Below, one piece after another: positions 36,096-49,101 of a stretch of 64,000 nucleotides of DNA. How positions within the stretch are numbered: the stretch's first letter is position 1; every line of letters starts with the position of its first letter. Made by a program: the position numbers and the translations under genes. Source of the DNA: Loxodes magnus. Its lineage: Eukaryota > Ciliophora > Karyorelictea > Loxodida > Loxodidae. Below the pieces are notes generated by a model. It saw only the letters and a program-made list of their open reading frames with translations. It did no database searches and was not told the origin of the DNA. Location: positions 124,001-188,000 of the forward strand of contig CAMPDV010000268.1 of NCBI GenBank assembly GCA_946699065.1, written 5' to 3'.

Positions 36096-37793
36096 ATTTA
36101 TTTAGTTTAAGATAATAAAATTTTACGACTTAGATTAAGTTAGACACAAATACTAATACTAGAAGCATTTAAATAATAAATTATAAAGATATATTTTTGT
36201 TTTAGTTATTTCATGTTTATTATCTATTATAATTTTCTATTTTTTTTCTTAAAATTTATTGTCTTTTATAATCTTCATCTTGAATATGAATGTTTATTCT
36301 TAATTAGTTAGATATACTTTTCATTCTGTTGAAGGATATAAACTTAATAAATAAAAATTTATTTAATTGTTTTTGCCTAAATTTTTAAATGCTTTTTACA
36401 TATGAAATGATAAAGATTATATTATATTAATTAGTTAAAATTTTAAGATTTAAATAGTTTGAATACGCTACTTTTATGATTTTCTTAAATATAATAATTT
36501 TAGTTCTGATTTATAGCTAGAATATCATATAAATTTTGTTTGCTACATTAACGCTTCTTAAATTTATTAATTACCGTATTAAATTTATTTATTATAATAT
36601 ATTTTTAATTTTTGCAGCCAAAGCTTTTTTGAATAAATTAGTTTTATTATAACTATCTTAATATAAAATTATAAAGATCAAGTTTATTCCTTTCCTTCTT
36701 TAGGTATTTTTATTTAAGATTTAGCTTTATAACTACATTTCTTTTAAAATTAATTATTAAATAAAAAGTTTAAAGAATTTAATAACTAACTTAAAAATAT
36801 CCTCTTAATAAGCTACTTTAGTATTACAAATATTCTTTGACTGAGTTGTTTAAATAAATTAAAAATATTCATTATATTATAGACAAGTTTGCTTCTATCT
36901 TCATTTATCAAAATACGATTTAAGCTTTTCCCCTTTTTATTTCTAAATAAAATTAAAATTTTCATTTTAAGAATTCATTTAGAGTATATCTTATAAAATA
37001 AAAAAGCTTATAATATTGGTTTAGAGTTTTGGAACCTTTTAACTAAAGCTATTAAATATAATGGTTAAAGAATTAAGAATATTTAAGCATTTAATTAGAT
37101 TTATAAAAACTATATAAAATATTAACTAATGTAAAAACTTTTAAAATAATCATTATCCTATAATAATGATATAGATGAGAATAAATTATTTCATTTATAG
37201 CTTTAATACCTTATCTGTAATAAATTTGTTTAAGGTAAATATCAAAATCTAAAATGTAATTATTTTTCAAAATAACTAATAAATCATTATACATTTGCTT
37301 TTATTAGCAATATTTGAAAGTTTCATATCTTTTTTATTCTTTACCAAATAAAAATAATCTATATAAATTCTCCTTTCTTGCTATTATTTTCTCTGTTATT
37401 TGAGCAAACCTAAAAAGAAAGATGAAATAAACATTAGATGAAGTCGTTAAAAAGTTATTTTATCAATTTTGCTTGTATAAAGCACTACTTTTCAATTTTT
37501 ACTTATAACAATAATAGATAAATAAAGAAGAGAATTTGCTCTAGATCGAATTATCTCTCCTTAATAAAATTGGTTATTTTATAATTATCAACTTTAAATT
37601 TTTAAATTTTAACTATTTATTCAATTTTATAAAAAAGAAGAAAGCAATCTTTAACAGAACTTTTGCAATAATTTAATATAATTTATTTACTATTCTTTAT
37701 TAATATTTCTATTTTAAAATTTTATTCTGACTAAGTTTATTTTAATCAAATAGTAACTTTAATTGAACAAAATAAAATTTTATTATATTTATT
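36096..37793. other. intergenic, nothing recognised
   Basis: Upstream of the glycosyltransferase-like gene, whose promoter should lie at the left end. No other supported feature. Confidence 0.4.
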
Positions 37794-38290
37794 AAATCGC
37801 CATAGTTGTTCAAAGGTGAAAAACAAGGGACGGCTTCATCAGAGGTCGGGAAAGCTAAGTACTCATAATCGACTTTATGTCTTCCTCTGCTATGGCTTGG
37901 TTTCGAGACATCTGCTAGTTTGACCTTCGGCACTGACTTATTTTAATTTTTTAATTCTGGAAATAAAAGGAAATTATTTTTCCGAGCTTCATCAGAGGTG
38001 GGGAATTTAAGTACCCATAATTGACACATGTCATCCTATGCTTTGGTGATGCAATGAGACGTAACCCTGCCATGTCCTTGGACCTCCAACAAGTATTAAA
38101 GATTACGAGTATTCTTAATTTATATCAGTATTGAACATTTTTATCAGTACTGAATAATTATACCAGTATTGAACAAGGTTTATCAGTATCTGATAATTTT
38201 ATCAGTAACAAACATTCTTGTCAGTATGAAACATTCTTTAAAGAGCTGCTCACCAACGAGAGTGCTATGCGCTCTATAATCAAATTTACT
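37794..38290 (+). repeat. 0.5 kb repeat N, copy N3
   Basis: Same orientation and internal order as 14241-14735: the two TTAAGTACCCATAAT-type blocks (the first altered to CTAAGTACTCATAAT), the degenerate 19-bp ATCAGTATTGAA array, and the terminal hairpin at 38242-38275. It is followed by A/T repeats related to those flanking N1 and N2. Confidence 0.85.
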
Positions 38291-41279
38291 TATTTATCTT
38301 AATAAAAGTATGAAATAAACAAATTAAAAAAGCTAATTTTATATTTAATTGAAAGAAAAATATTAATAAAACAGTGAATTTCTAAATTAGTTAAATTATA
38401 TATAATTAGAGAAATAAGAGATAAATTAAATAAAAAGTTTCAACTATCATTTAAATAAAATAAATTTAAAATATTTTAGAAGTTTAGTTCTAAAATATTA
38501 ATTACAAATAAATTTTAACTAAATAGCCATATAAATAAATTTTAAAAAATTACTAGAATACAGTCAAAAGCTTATAAATAAAATAAATGTTTTTAGAACA
38601 AATTTTAGAGATAAACAAAATAATAAAGAAAAACTGAAGTTGTATTTTAAAAAGAACAAAACATTTAAGGATTTTTAAGATAAATTACAAATAAAAGAAA
38701 TACTGAGAGAAACTTAGAAGCGAGTAAATTAAAAAATACTTCAAGACTTTAAAATCAGAAAAAGAAAAATTAATTATGGTTTTAAATGAATGAACAATAT
38801 AAAGCATTTAGCTTTTGACCAAACATTTATTTTATTTAATTTCATAAATAGTTATATTAAATATCATATAAACATATGGCTTTTATTTTGAATAAAATTT
38901 AAATTAATTATAATCTTTTAAACCTATAAAAACTTTCATTAAATATTAGAAGCAGTCGTTATTTATTTTTACATAATAAAATTATAACGATCACTCTTCA
39001 AAAATTTGATGCTTCTACGAATTTATTTAATTAAGTGTAAAGTAGTTGTTCTGTTATTCACTATATTAAATCTTTTTAAAAATATGATTAATAATTTTGG
39101 ATATCGGCATATAGCAGAATCTGTTGCTATACAACAAATCTATATGTAATAAAAATAATACCTTTTTATGTTAAAATTTTATCTTATATTCCTAGTAATT
39201 ACTCTAAATAAAATTTCAAACAAACAAAAAATATAGCAAATTTCTCCTATAATTAATAATTAATATCTTTAATAAGGCTACCAAAATGATTTATTAATTA
39301 TTGTAATTTATAATAATTTGAATTATAATCCTTAAACTTATTTTTTAAATAGGTATGTTAAAGTAAAAATTTAAAATATAAATCAAAAAAGGCTAATTTA
39401 TTTGGAAAAATATTTAATTTTATTAAATTTAAATTTTGCTTTAAAACTTTTATATGATTTTTGAAAGTTGTTTTGTATGATAAAATTTTCCTGAAATCAA
39501 CTCAAATTTCATTAAAAATATCTTTAAAAGTTCTAGAATAAATCTTTTTAATAAAATAAATATTTTAATTTAAAGCTATTAAAAACTGTAAAAATATAAT
39601 ATTTAATAAATAAAAATAACTAAAGGAATATTAGCACATTGATTGGTTCATAAATAGAGATATATTATTTAATAAAAAATTTAAAAGTCAAAGAAAAACA
39701 AAATAAAACTTAAAAATAAATTGAGACGTTATTTACAAAACAGCTTATAACTAAATATAAAAAGTTTAATATTTTTAAAAAAGAATCAAATTATATAAAA
39801 TATCAAATCATATTATATTAAAGTTAAATCATATTTTATGAAATTTAATTAGTTAGGTAAAAAATATAATAATTAGAACACTTTTTAATCTAGTTAATTA
39901 ATTAAAAATATTTTAATATTTGCATGAAATTTGAGTTCAAAAATAGATTAATTTATGAAATTAATTTAAATTCAAAATATTGTAGAATTAAAAAAAGTCT
40001 AGAAAATATTATTTAATCATTTAAATAAAAAATTAAAAAAATAAAATTGATGAATCTTGATGATTATAAAAGACATAAAAAGATGTCTTACAAGAAACAA
40101 AAAAAAATTTTCATTGTAAAAATAAAATTTATAATGTAATTAATCAATGATAAAATTAATTAGTTAACTTAATTTACATATATATTAATAAAATAAACTT
40201 TTTCATAAAATATCTGAATATATTTTTAAACAGTTTGTTATATATAAAAGATAGTTATAATAAAATATTTTAATACTAATAAAGCTTAACTAATAAGAGC
40301 ATTATGAATTAAAAAAGACATTTATGAATAGCGAATTAAAATTAAATTTTTACTTTAGCACGTGAATAAATAAGAAAAATAAAAGGAGTGATATGTCGAA
40401 TATATTATAAATAAAAAAATAATCAAAAAATTAATTTAAAGTTTATATTTAAGTTAATAATTTTACAATTTTAATTAATAAAATTATATATGAAACTTAG
40501 ATTCAAGTGAGTAGAATCAATTTATTTTCTTATAAAATTTATTTAAAAATTAGATTTAAAATAAATAAACAATTTCATTAAATTTTCATAACTAATTAAT
40601 AGCTATTTTTAAAGAATATCTTTAATAAATGATTGCATAATAAAAATTAAGAGGATTATTTTTTTATTTTTATTTGTTTTTAATCTTAAAACTTTTTCTA
40701 TTTCGTAGCTATTGAATTAAGCAATTTATTCGTATCTTGACAAAGATTTAAGTCATTTTGATTAATGATTTTATTTAGTGGTATGAAAAGAATTTAATTT
40801 AATTTTTGATAGAAATCTTTTAGTAAACTTATATGGCTACTTTTTAACAATTTTTTAATTTATTTAGCAATATTTTCAAATTATAGTACTAAGAGCTCCG
40901 ATAATAAGAAAATTAAAAAATTTTAGTATCAAAATAAAATTTTTTTATGTATTACAGTGATGCTCTTCCTTAAAAATATATTATAGAACCATAAAAATAG
41001 AATGAAAATATTAACGTAGCATAAAATCGTTTCTTAGTGTGCAAATGTATTTATGCATTATAAATGTATTTATTATATTTAGTAGATAGAATTAAAATTT
41101 CATATTTTACTTCTTAGGCTTTTTATTTTCTTAAAAAAATTAAGTAACTACTTTTATTAACTTTATTATAGATCTAAAATCAAATTTGTTCATTAAAATT
41201 GAAAAGATGCTTTATGAAAGAGATATCCATCATAAAAATACTTTAGATTATTTTTTTTTATTATTAAAATTATAAAATA
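38291..41279. other. intergenic, nothing recognised
   Basis: About 3 kb of very A-rich, low-complexity DNA. No motif or paralogue seen. Confidence 0.4.
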
Positions 41280-41865
41280 TCAAATATCTACCTTTAATTC
41301 TTTCTTTATTGCTCAAATGCTATATCTCTCAAAATTTAATACCAACTATATTTTTATTTTTGTATAATGTTTCGTTTGGAGTGCATATTAATTACTAAAC
41401 GATTGTCATAATTTTAAATTTTCTTGCTATTATTTTCATTCAAAATATCTGCAGTATCTTACAATATGACCAAATCTTCTGTAGCATAATCATTACTTTT
41501 TTCTCTTATATATAAAGAAATTTTTTCTTATCTTTAAGTTCCTCATCCATAGTATCTTTCATGGATACGCTTGAAAGAAATATGCTTTCCTTCAACTCTA
41601 CGAATTAATTAAACTTTTTTTTAATTGTTCGATTATCGAAATTACTAAAAATCCATTTTATTTTTTATTCTAAAACGTTAGAAATAAATATATGATTTTT
41701 CCTTAGAGTTCTTATACATGTCTTTAAGTTTAAGATTTTCTCTTGCTTATTTTTAAATTTTTTAAGTATATTTTGATAATTTTATTCTGGTTGAGATGTT
41801 TCCTTTTTTTTTGAGGAAACTTTTTACAAAAAATTTTACATTTTATTATTATATTAAAGATATAA
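41280..41865 (-). mobile_element. gag-only retroposon, copy L2 (minus), head-to-head with copy L
   Basis: The minus strand from about 41850 carries a Lys-rich coiled-coil frame (SSKKKETSQPEQNYQNIL, MKDTMDEELKDKKKF), then in another frame a knuckle whose second Cys is lost (LCYRRFGHIVRYC). The next block ENLKL-TGA-QS is also found, with the same TGA, in copy L. Similarity to L includes the untranslated start (AAAATATACTT). Two sister copies back to back make an inverted repeat. No 3' hairpin or target duplication found. Confidence 0.6.
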
Positions 41866-41929
41866 AAAATGAAAAATTTCTTGCTAAAAGTCTCCTCTAA
41901 ACAGGATCCATCCAAATCAAATTATGATT

Positions 41930-43490
41930 AGCAAAATATACTTTAAGAACTCAAAGTAATGCAAAAGGAAAATTTTAAATTTTTAAGAAACGTATAAGAC
42001 CTTGAAGGAAAATTACATTCCTGATGTCTAACACATAAGGAAAAAATGAAAATAGATACTCAGCAAAGAAAAAATTGAATAATTAGAAAAAAATTCTACC
42101 AATTCCCAGAGCTGATTGAAAACATATTCCTTTAAAATATGTCGAGGAATGATCCGACTGATTTAGAACATATAGATCGACCAGAAAAAATTTCTTATAA
42201 AAGTTAAAGTTAAAGTTAAAAAGCTTTATTAAAGCCTTAGTAGTCAGCCATCTGACCTATTCTATCAGCTTGTCTCCATTAGTTTGTCTTGAATTTCTAC
42301 TAGGCTTAGTTAGGCGGTGTAGCACTTCATTAGCGCACCATCCTTTAATATTCTGAATAGTTTTCATCTTGCATGTAGCGTTCCTAATTATTTCTCCAAG
42401 GATTAAGATTTGAATTAAATAATTTTTTTCTATAAATTTTTCCGCTTTATGTTGGATATATCCTAAATAGTTTTCTAAAAATATCTTATTTATTCTTTCT
42501 TTAAATTTCGCTTTGTTAATAGCAGTATTTTCATTGGTGTTATTTATTGCACACGTAGCATTTTATTCTTCTTTTAACCTATTATTCCTGTAACATTTAT
42601 TTAATTTAAATTTACTACTTATTTTAAATAAACGTTTACTGTTTATTTTAATTTGAGGCTTCATTTTATATTTCCATAGGATCTGATTAATTCTGTTAAA
42701 TCGAAAATGGCGTAACCTGAATTTATTATTAAATTTAAAGAATTCTTTGTTCCAGTTTGTCTTCTATTTCTTATGATGATTAATATTGTTTCTCAAGTAA
42801 AGACGTTATTAGTTTTTCTAATTTTTCTACTTTATTAGTGAGGTATCTATTTTTAAACATAAACTCTTTTAATAACTTAGATAATATTTCTATTTGAGTT
42901 TGTGTCGGAAGTTTTTTTAGTTCTGGATTTCCAAGTGGTTAATGTTCGTCATATCAATCATATTTCTCACTTTCACTCATTGTAATTATCTCCCTTTTTT
43001 ATTTTTTAGAGAATTTTCCTGTTTAAATGTTTTGTTCAAAGTTCTGTTATTTCTTAGAAGCCATTTTATATATAATATAATAGAGAAGAAAAAAAATGCT
43101 AATATTGCAGGAGATTTTACATACGCTAAGATACTGCTGATATTTCAAACGAAAGCAATAACAAGAAAATTTAAAATTATGATAATCTGTTAGTAATTTA
43201 TATTGCACTCCAAAATTGCTATTATACAGGGGAAAAAATGTACAAGAGGTAAATCTTGATGGACATTGCTCGTGCTCAGGAAAGAAGAAATTATAATATG
43301 ATTGGAATTGAACTAGACTGAAACAAAATATCTTTAATTTAAAAGGGTTAACCTAGTACATCCAGATATGTATTAAAAGAAAATAATCCTGAAGAAGACT
43401 TAAAATGGAATTATTTAACAAAACTAATAAACTTTACAATGATGAACCTGATTGAGAGGTTGAATCATTATAATTCATTATTATTATTGT
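41930..43490 (+). mobile_element. gag-only retroposon, copy L, split by copy K
   Basis: The left half (41930-42195) gives a coiled-coil frame (MQKENFKFLRNVQDLEGKL, SRNDPTDLEHI). The right half (43080-43490) resumes with the knuckle KKCQYCRRF, one missing base, HTLRYC, then Trp as TGA at 43138-43140 (copy D has TGG). It continues KRKQQQENLKL-TGA-QSVSN and a C-terminal region with TGA at further positions, and ends in ATT repeats (43468-43495). The two halves join in sense if the minus-strand element K (42200-43066) is removed. I see no clear target duplication around K. Confidence 0.6.
42200..43066 (-). mobile_element. gag-only retroposon, copy K, nested in copy L
   Basis: ATG at 43064 starts MASKKQQNFEQNIQ. 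After a frame change there is a coiled coil (LKKLPTQTQIEILSKLL, NKVEKLEKLITSLLEKQ), and the knuckle lies at 42560-42522: CYVC, NKQ, His, Gln, TGA(Trp), KY, Cys. Copies E and H have TGG at that third post-His position. The 3' end contains a hairpin module at 42313-42342 (GCGCT and AGTGC arms around AATGA) matching those of J, O2 and repeat N. The tail is AGTTAA repeats at 42197-42222. Confidence 0.65.
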
Positions 43491-46400
43491 TAATTAATAA
43501 AATCTAAATTTTATTTCGTCTTTGAACTAATTTTGGTGAGTGCATTAATAATAATTTAAAGATATTAATAATTGCTTATGTAAATTTAAAAGATGTTTTA
43601 AATTTATTTGTTTTTATAAACTCTTAAAAACATTGAGACTGTTAAATCTATTTATTACAATTTAACTTTAAATAACAATTAGTTGTAAAAATATTTTATT
43701 TTTAAGTAAAATAAATTATTAACTATTTAAATTTTTATGAATATTTCATTTATTTTTATTTTTTAATCTAAAATTTAAGAAAAATATTTTCTTTTATTTT
43801 AATTTTTTTAATTTTTTAATTTTTTTTAATTTTTTTAATTTTTTTAAGGGTATTCATTATCATTTACACTTTAATTTAATTTAATTTAATTTTCTAGATT
43901 TAAATTTTTTTTAATTATTTAATTAATTAATATTTTCTAAATTCTATTTATATTTTAGATTTTTAATCTATTTATAAATTAATCTAGTTTTTTCTTAATC
44001 TTAATCTTAATATTAAATTTATTTTTTATTTTTTACTTAAGTTAGAATTTTAAAAATTAATAATCTTACTTTTAATTTTGAAAAAAATTATTAGAATTTT
44101 ACTTTTATAAAGGAAAATAATCATTATTTTATTAAAAAAATAACTAAATTTATTAAATAAATTCAGATATCATTTGATAATCTTAAAGTTTTAGCATATT
44201 AATCTTAATTTCATAAGTTAACTTCAACATACTATTTTAAAATTGTATTTTATATTTAATTAGTCAAATATAAATAATTTTTAAGAAATCTCAAAACTTA
44301 AACTAAAAAATAGGAATAAGTTCAAACAAAATTAATTAATTATTTTAAATTAATAAAAACTATTTTATTATTTAATTAATAAAAAGTGCTAAGTAAAACT
44401 GCTTCGTTAGATTTTTAGTTATAATTTTAGATTATGAGAGAAAATAAGCAAAGAACAAAGTTTGCTCAAAAACATACTTAGTTAAAGTTGCTTTTAAATT
44501 AAATTATATTTCATGCGCTTTAAAATATTTGGTTTACTTATTTTTAATTTTTTGAAAGAGTATTTAAAATAATTTTTAAATATGTAATAAATTTTAAATT
44601 TTCAACTTCCCTTCTCCAAAATTTATTTAGATGTTCAAAGAACCTCTTAATTTTTTCTTTTAAGTATGATTATAATAAACATTTAATATTTATTTCTTTT
44701 ATTAATTCTTGATTTAATATTTTATAATGATTAATAGTTAATCTGTCATAATGAACAATTAAGAATTTTCCAAATCAAAAGTTAGAAGTTAATTTTTAAA
44801 TATCATTATAAAATTGATTGTAAGCTGCTAAAAGTATGATAAATATATCTTAAATGTATATATTTAAGTTAAAGTAGTGATATATTCAACAATCTATTAT
44901 AATAACTAAAGCTATTTTTATCAATTTATTTAAAATTATCTTAATCTAATTTTTTCGTTAATTGATATCCTCTAGTTAAAACTCGCATAATTAATAATAT
45001 TAATTAGGAAAATAAGCAAAAATTCAAGTTAGAAATGAAAGATTCAAGTAAACAATTAAAAATTAAAGTTTAAGATTGAATAGTAAACATTATACTTAAT
45101 ATCATACAATTCATTATAAAGGAAGAAGGATAATAAATAAATAATATAATAGTGATAATAAAATAAATAAAACAAAAGTTTATTTATAGCAGCATTTATT
45201 TAGTAATCATTTAAAGAAATTTATACATAAATTATCACAATTTTTAATTAATTTTAGATGGAAAATTTAGAAATTAAAGAATGAATTAATATAAATTAAA
45301 ATAATAATTTAAAATTTAGTTATTTAAATATAAAAATAATTAAGATAAAGAACTAAGTATTTTTTAAATCAAATAATTTATAAATAAATATATAGTATTT
45401 AAGCAATTATTATATTGAGCTATCTTAAAATGATTATAATTCAAAAATTAATTCTTATAAATTTCGAAGAATTGCTAATAAAATTTTGCTTTAAAAGATA
45501 GGATTTTAACCTCTAAACAGTGGGATTTAATTTATTTTTATAATTTTATTTAAATAAGCTTATAAAAAAAATAGACTATTATGAATTGAAATAGTTCTAA
45601 TTAATATCCAACTTTAATAATAAACTAGCTGGTTAATATTAATTTTAATAATTAAATCACAATCAGTTAAGATTATACTAAGCAATATCTAAAACTTAGA
45701 AAGCTCTAAATATAAAAATAAACTTAAAGTTAAATTTAAATTAAAATTAATGTATTATTTATTCAAAAGTAAATGAAGGAAGAGTAAATCTGAAATATAT
45801 CATCTCAAGTTAAATAATCTACAATGAAATTAGAAAATAAAGTTTATAATTAAGAGATAAAGAAACAGATGAAGTTAAGAAAATAAATTTATTATAATTA
45901 ACAAATAATAACTTTTAAGTAAATAAAATTAAAAATACACTAATGAATCAAACTACATTCCATTAATTAAATTCTCTTTTAGTTAAAATAAAAAATCATT
46001 GGAGTAAAAATAGCTTCAGGTAGAAAATTAATTTTAAAGCATATCCCATAAAGTATTCAATAAAAACATATGATTTTTTATTTATTTATATATAAATCAG
46101 ATTACAACTCTACAATTTAATTTATATATCTAATTTTATAAAAATTATTATATTATATGAATTATAATGAGATGCTTGCATGAATCATTAATCTTAAATA
46201 ACTCAAAAGAAGCTTTATAATAATTTGATATTTTAAGTTAAGAGTAAATTTTTCATATCTACTTTTATTTCTATAACTAAAGTTATTATTTTAATAATTT
46301 AATAGCCGTCAGTGATGATATAAGTTAAAAGATATTAAAAACATAAAAAATTGATTATTAATAAAAGCTTTCAAGTTAAAAAAGTAGATTATCCTTTTAA

Positions 46401-46639
46401 ATATTTTCTTACTATACTTAAATTTACTAAAATTATTCAACTATTTTAATTTTATTTTCCAAGTGCTTCAAAGCAATTGATTCTAAATAAATATAATTTT
46501 ATCAAATATTAAAATAAATAAATTAAAAAAACTCATTCAGAGAAAGAATAGTTAAAGAGGTATGAAATCATAATCAATTTTTATATTTAAGTTTAAATTA
46601 ATAATCTAACTAATGCTATAAATATAAAGTTGTTTTTAT
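43491..46639. other. intergenic with simple repeats
   Basis: A/T-rich DNA. Apart from the simple repeats at 43791-43900 I recognise nothing. Confidence 0.4.
43791..43900. repeat. simple repeats
   Basis: T-rich tract of (T)5-8AA units at 43791-43850, followed by five TTTAA units at about 43870-43893. Confidence 0.8.
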
Positions 46640-47352
46640 ATATTAAACTTGAGATTTCATAACTTTTAAAATAATAAACTTTTTTAATTGAATATCAATG
46701 AGCATTGAACTGATGAATAATAAATTTGATGAGATAATTGTTTGACTTAATTTAAAAATAATAGTTTTAAAAAATAATAATGGTCAGATAAACTTATTTT
46801 TTATATCTTTATTTCATTTTTTTACATAAAACTCTTAAATTTATTTAAAATCTACTATTTGATAATTAGATATATCATCTAATTTAGAAATTTTTAAGTT
46901 ACATAATCAAAATGATCAAACCTTTTGACTATTTTATTTCATTTATTTTTAAATATAATTGGATTTTATAATTATATAAGATCTATGTTTTGTAATAACA
47001 ACAATATGATAGTTGCAATTATATAAAGCCTAAAGTTAATTTCAGCATTATGCTTTATATTAAATTAAAGATAATTAGTTGTTATCTTTCTTTCATAATT
47101 TTTCTAAATTTTAATAATTTTTACTCTAACTTGATAATTTAAATTTAATTGAAATATCATCATTAAGATTACATTTAAATTAAAATAATTTAAAATTTTA
47201 AGATTTTCAACTACTAAGCTTATGCATACTTTAGTCTTTTTCAAACATTTCATAATTGTAATAGTTAAGCTCTTTTTTCTACAAAAGCGGGTAATTAAAA
47301 AAATTTTTAAATTATTTATCCATGAAGTTTTGCAAAAATAAATAGTATACAT
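46640..47352 (-). CDS. doubtful protein-like stretch
   Basis: The minus strand can be read as a protein with segments such as TSWINNLKNFFNYPLLQKK, DQSMHKLSSWKSQNFKLF and YNCNYHIVVITKHRSYII, with several TGA read as Trp. There is no paralogue, motif or strand bias strong enough to confirm it, and open frames are not informative under this code. The boundaries are arbitrary. Confidence 0.2.
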
Positions 47353-49101
47353 TTAATTTTTTAATTTACTTACTATAAAAGAAAATTTTAATATCTAAAG
47401 TTTCTCATTTTGCCATCATTTTAATAAAATGTTGTAAAATAAATTAAATTCTTAAGTTATATCTCATCTTATTATAACTTTTATTTAAAATTTAAATAGT
47501 TAAATAAAATTCTAATTATGAGTAAATAAAATTTGGTAATTATAGCTGTTGCTTTAAATTTAGTAAAAAATTAAAATTAGATATTTATTTTTTTACTTAT
47601 TTAGTCTAAAGAGTGTTCTTATCTTAGTTGAACTAACGATAGTTTTTTTTAATTGTAATAGATTAACAAAAAATGAAAAGAAAAATTTAAAGATATGGTT
47701 ATTATAGAACTAAAAGCTAATTAATAAAATGAAATGAAAAAACTAAATAAATATAAAAATTAAAATAAACCAAGGATGTCTAACTTAGCTTTTTTAAATA
47801 CTTTGCTAATAATGCAGAGGTTGTGAGTTCTAAATTCATTTTTACCTTTTTTGTAAATAAATTTTAAAATTATATAGCTATTTAATTTAATTAAGTTAAA
47901 GATAATTCCACATAAAATCAGTAATCAATCAATAAAGCTATTTTAATAAATTTATAGAACTTAAAACTATAATGCACTTGATATCATTTTATTGTTTTAT
48001 TTAAACTTGGCAAATATTTTAATTAAAAAATAGTCTCTACAGCATTATAATCACTTTGCTTTACTTTATGATAAATTGTATAAATAAAAAATTCATACTA
48101 TAGAGAAAATTGTCAAGCATACAAAATTTGACTTAAATCGGCGATAAAAATGTGATTATTAGCTTTAAGGTTGCTTATAAAGGATTTTAATATTTTTAAT
48201 TATAATAAAAAAAATAAAAATTATGTGATTTAATCATTCTCAAATAAAGAATGTAAGGGATACTTGTCAAATTCTAATAATTAAAGAAAACTAAGTTTAT
48301 GTTCTTGATTTTATTAAATCACTTTTATAAGATACTTCTTTGTATTATCAATTTTATAATCATTAGATCTTATAATTTATTATTTTATCTAGCTAATTAT
48401 CCAAAAAATTAGAATTTTTATTAGAACAAAGCAATTTAAAGCAGCCACTTGCATTTATATTCTTATAAAAGGCTAAAAAATAAGAAATATTTAAGTTTTA
48501 AGAAATAAAATCATCATAATTTTTTGTTTGAAACTCATTGTTCTATTATTCATACCTAACTAATTTTAATTACATTCATCTTAAATTTAATAAAGCTAGA
48601 AAAACTATTTATGTTTAGCTTTCTTAAATACTTAAATTAAATTAAGTTTAAAGATAGTCATTCAATAATTACTCACTCTTTTCTCCTAGTAGCAAAATTT
48701 GAAACTTAGAAAAAGGTATAATTAAACAATATTTAGATTGGAAAAATATAACTAAAATGATATATCACAAGGCACTTCTCTATAAAATTAAGTAAACATG
48801 CAAATTATTTTTATCATACTTTAAGTGTTATTTTTTATTTAAATATTAAGCAACAATTATTTTAGATTATGTTTACAGTTTATTATAATATCTATGCATA
48901 AGAGTCTTAGATAACCTTTGTCCCAGTAGGAATATTAGTAAAATCAGAGTTGTAAAAAGATTGGATGTTGTTTGAATTCATAATTTTTAAATTAAATAAA
49001 AAAGAAATGAGAAAATCATTTATTTTATGATTTAGTTAAATTTAAGTAAATGCATGTTTTTAATGTATAAATTCGAATTTAGGATAGATTTTATAATAAT
49101 A
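47353..49101. other. intergenic, possible tRNA relic only
   Basis: A/T-rich DNA upstream of M3. A weak tRNA-like fold near 47772-47845 is listed among the rejected items. Nothing else seen. Confidence 0.4.

Noticed and set aside
47772..47845. tRNA-like fold with a TTCTAAA T-loop
   Set aside because: T-arm and anticodon-like arms can be drawn, but position 33 is not T and no acceptor stem forms.
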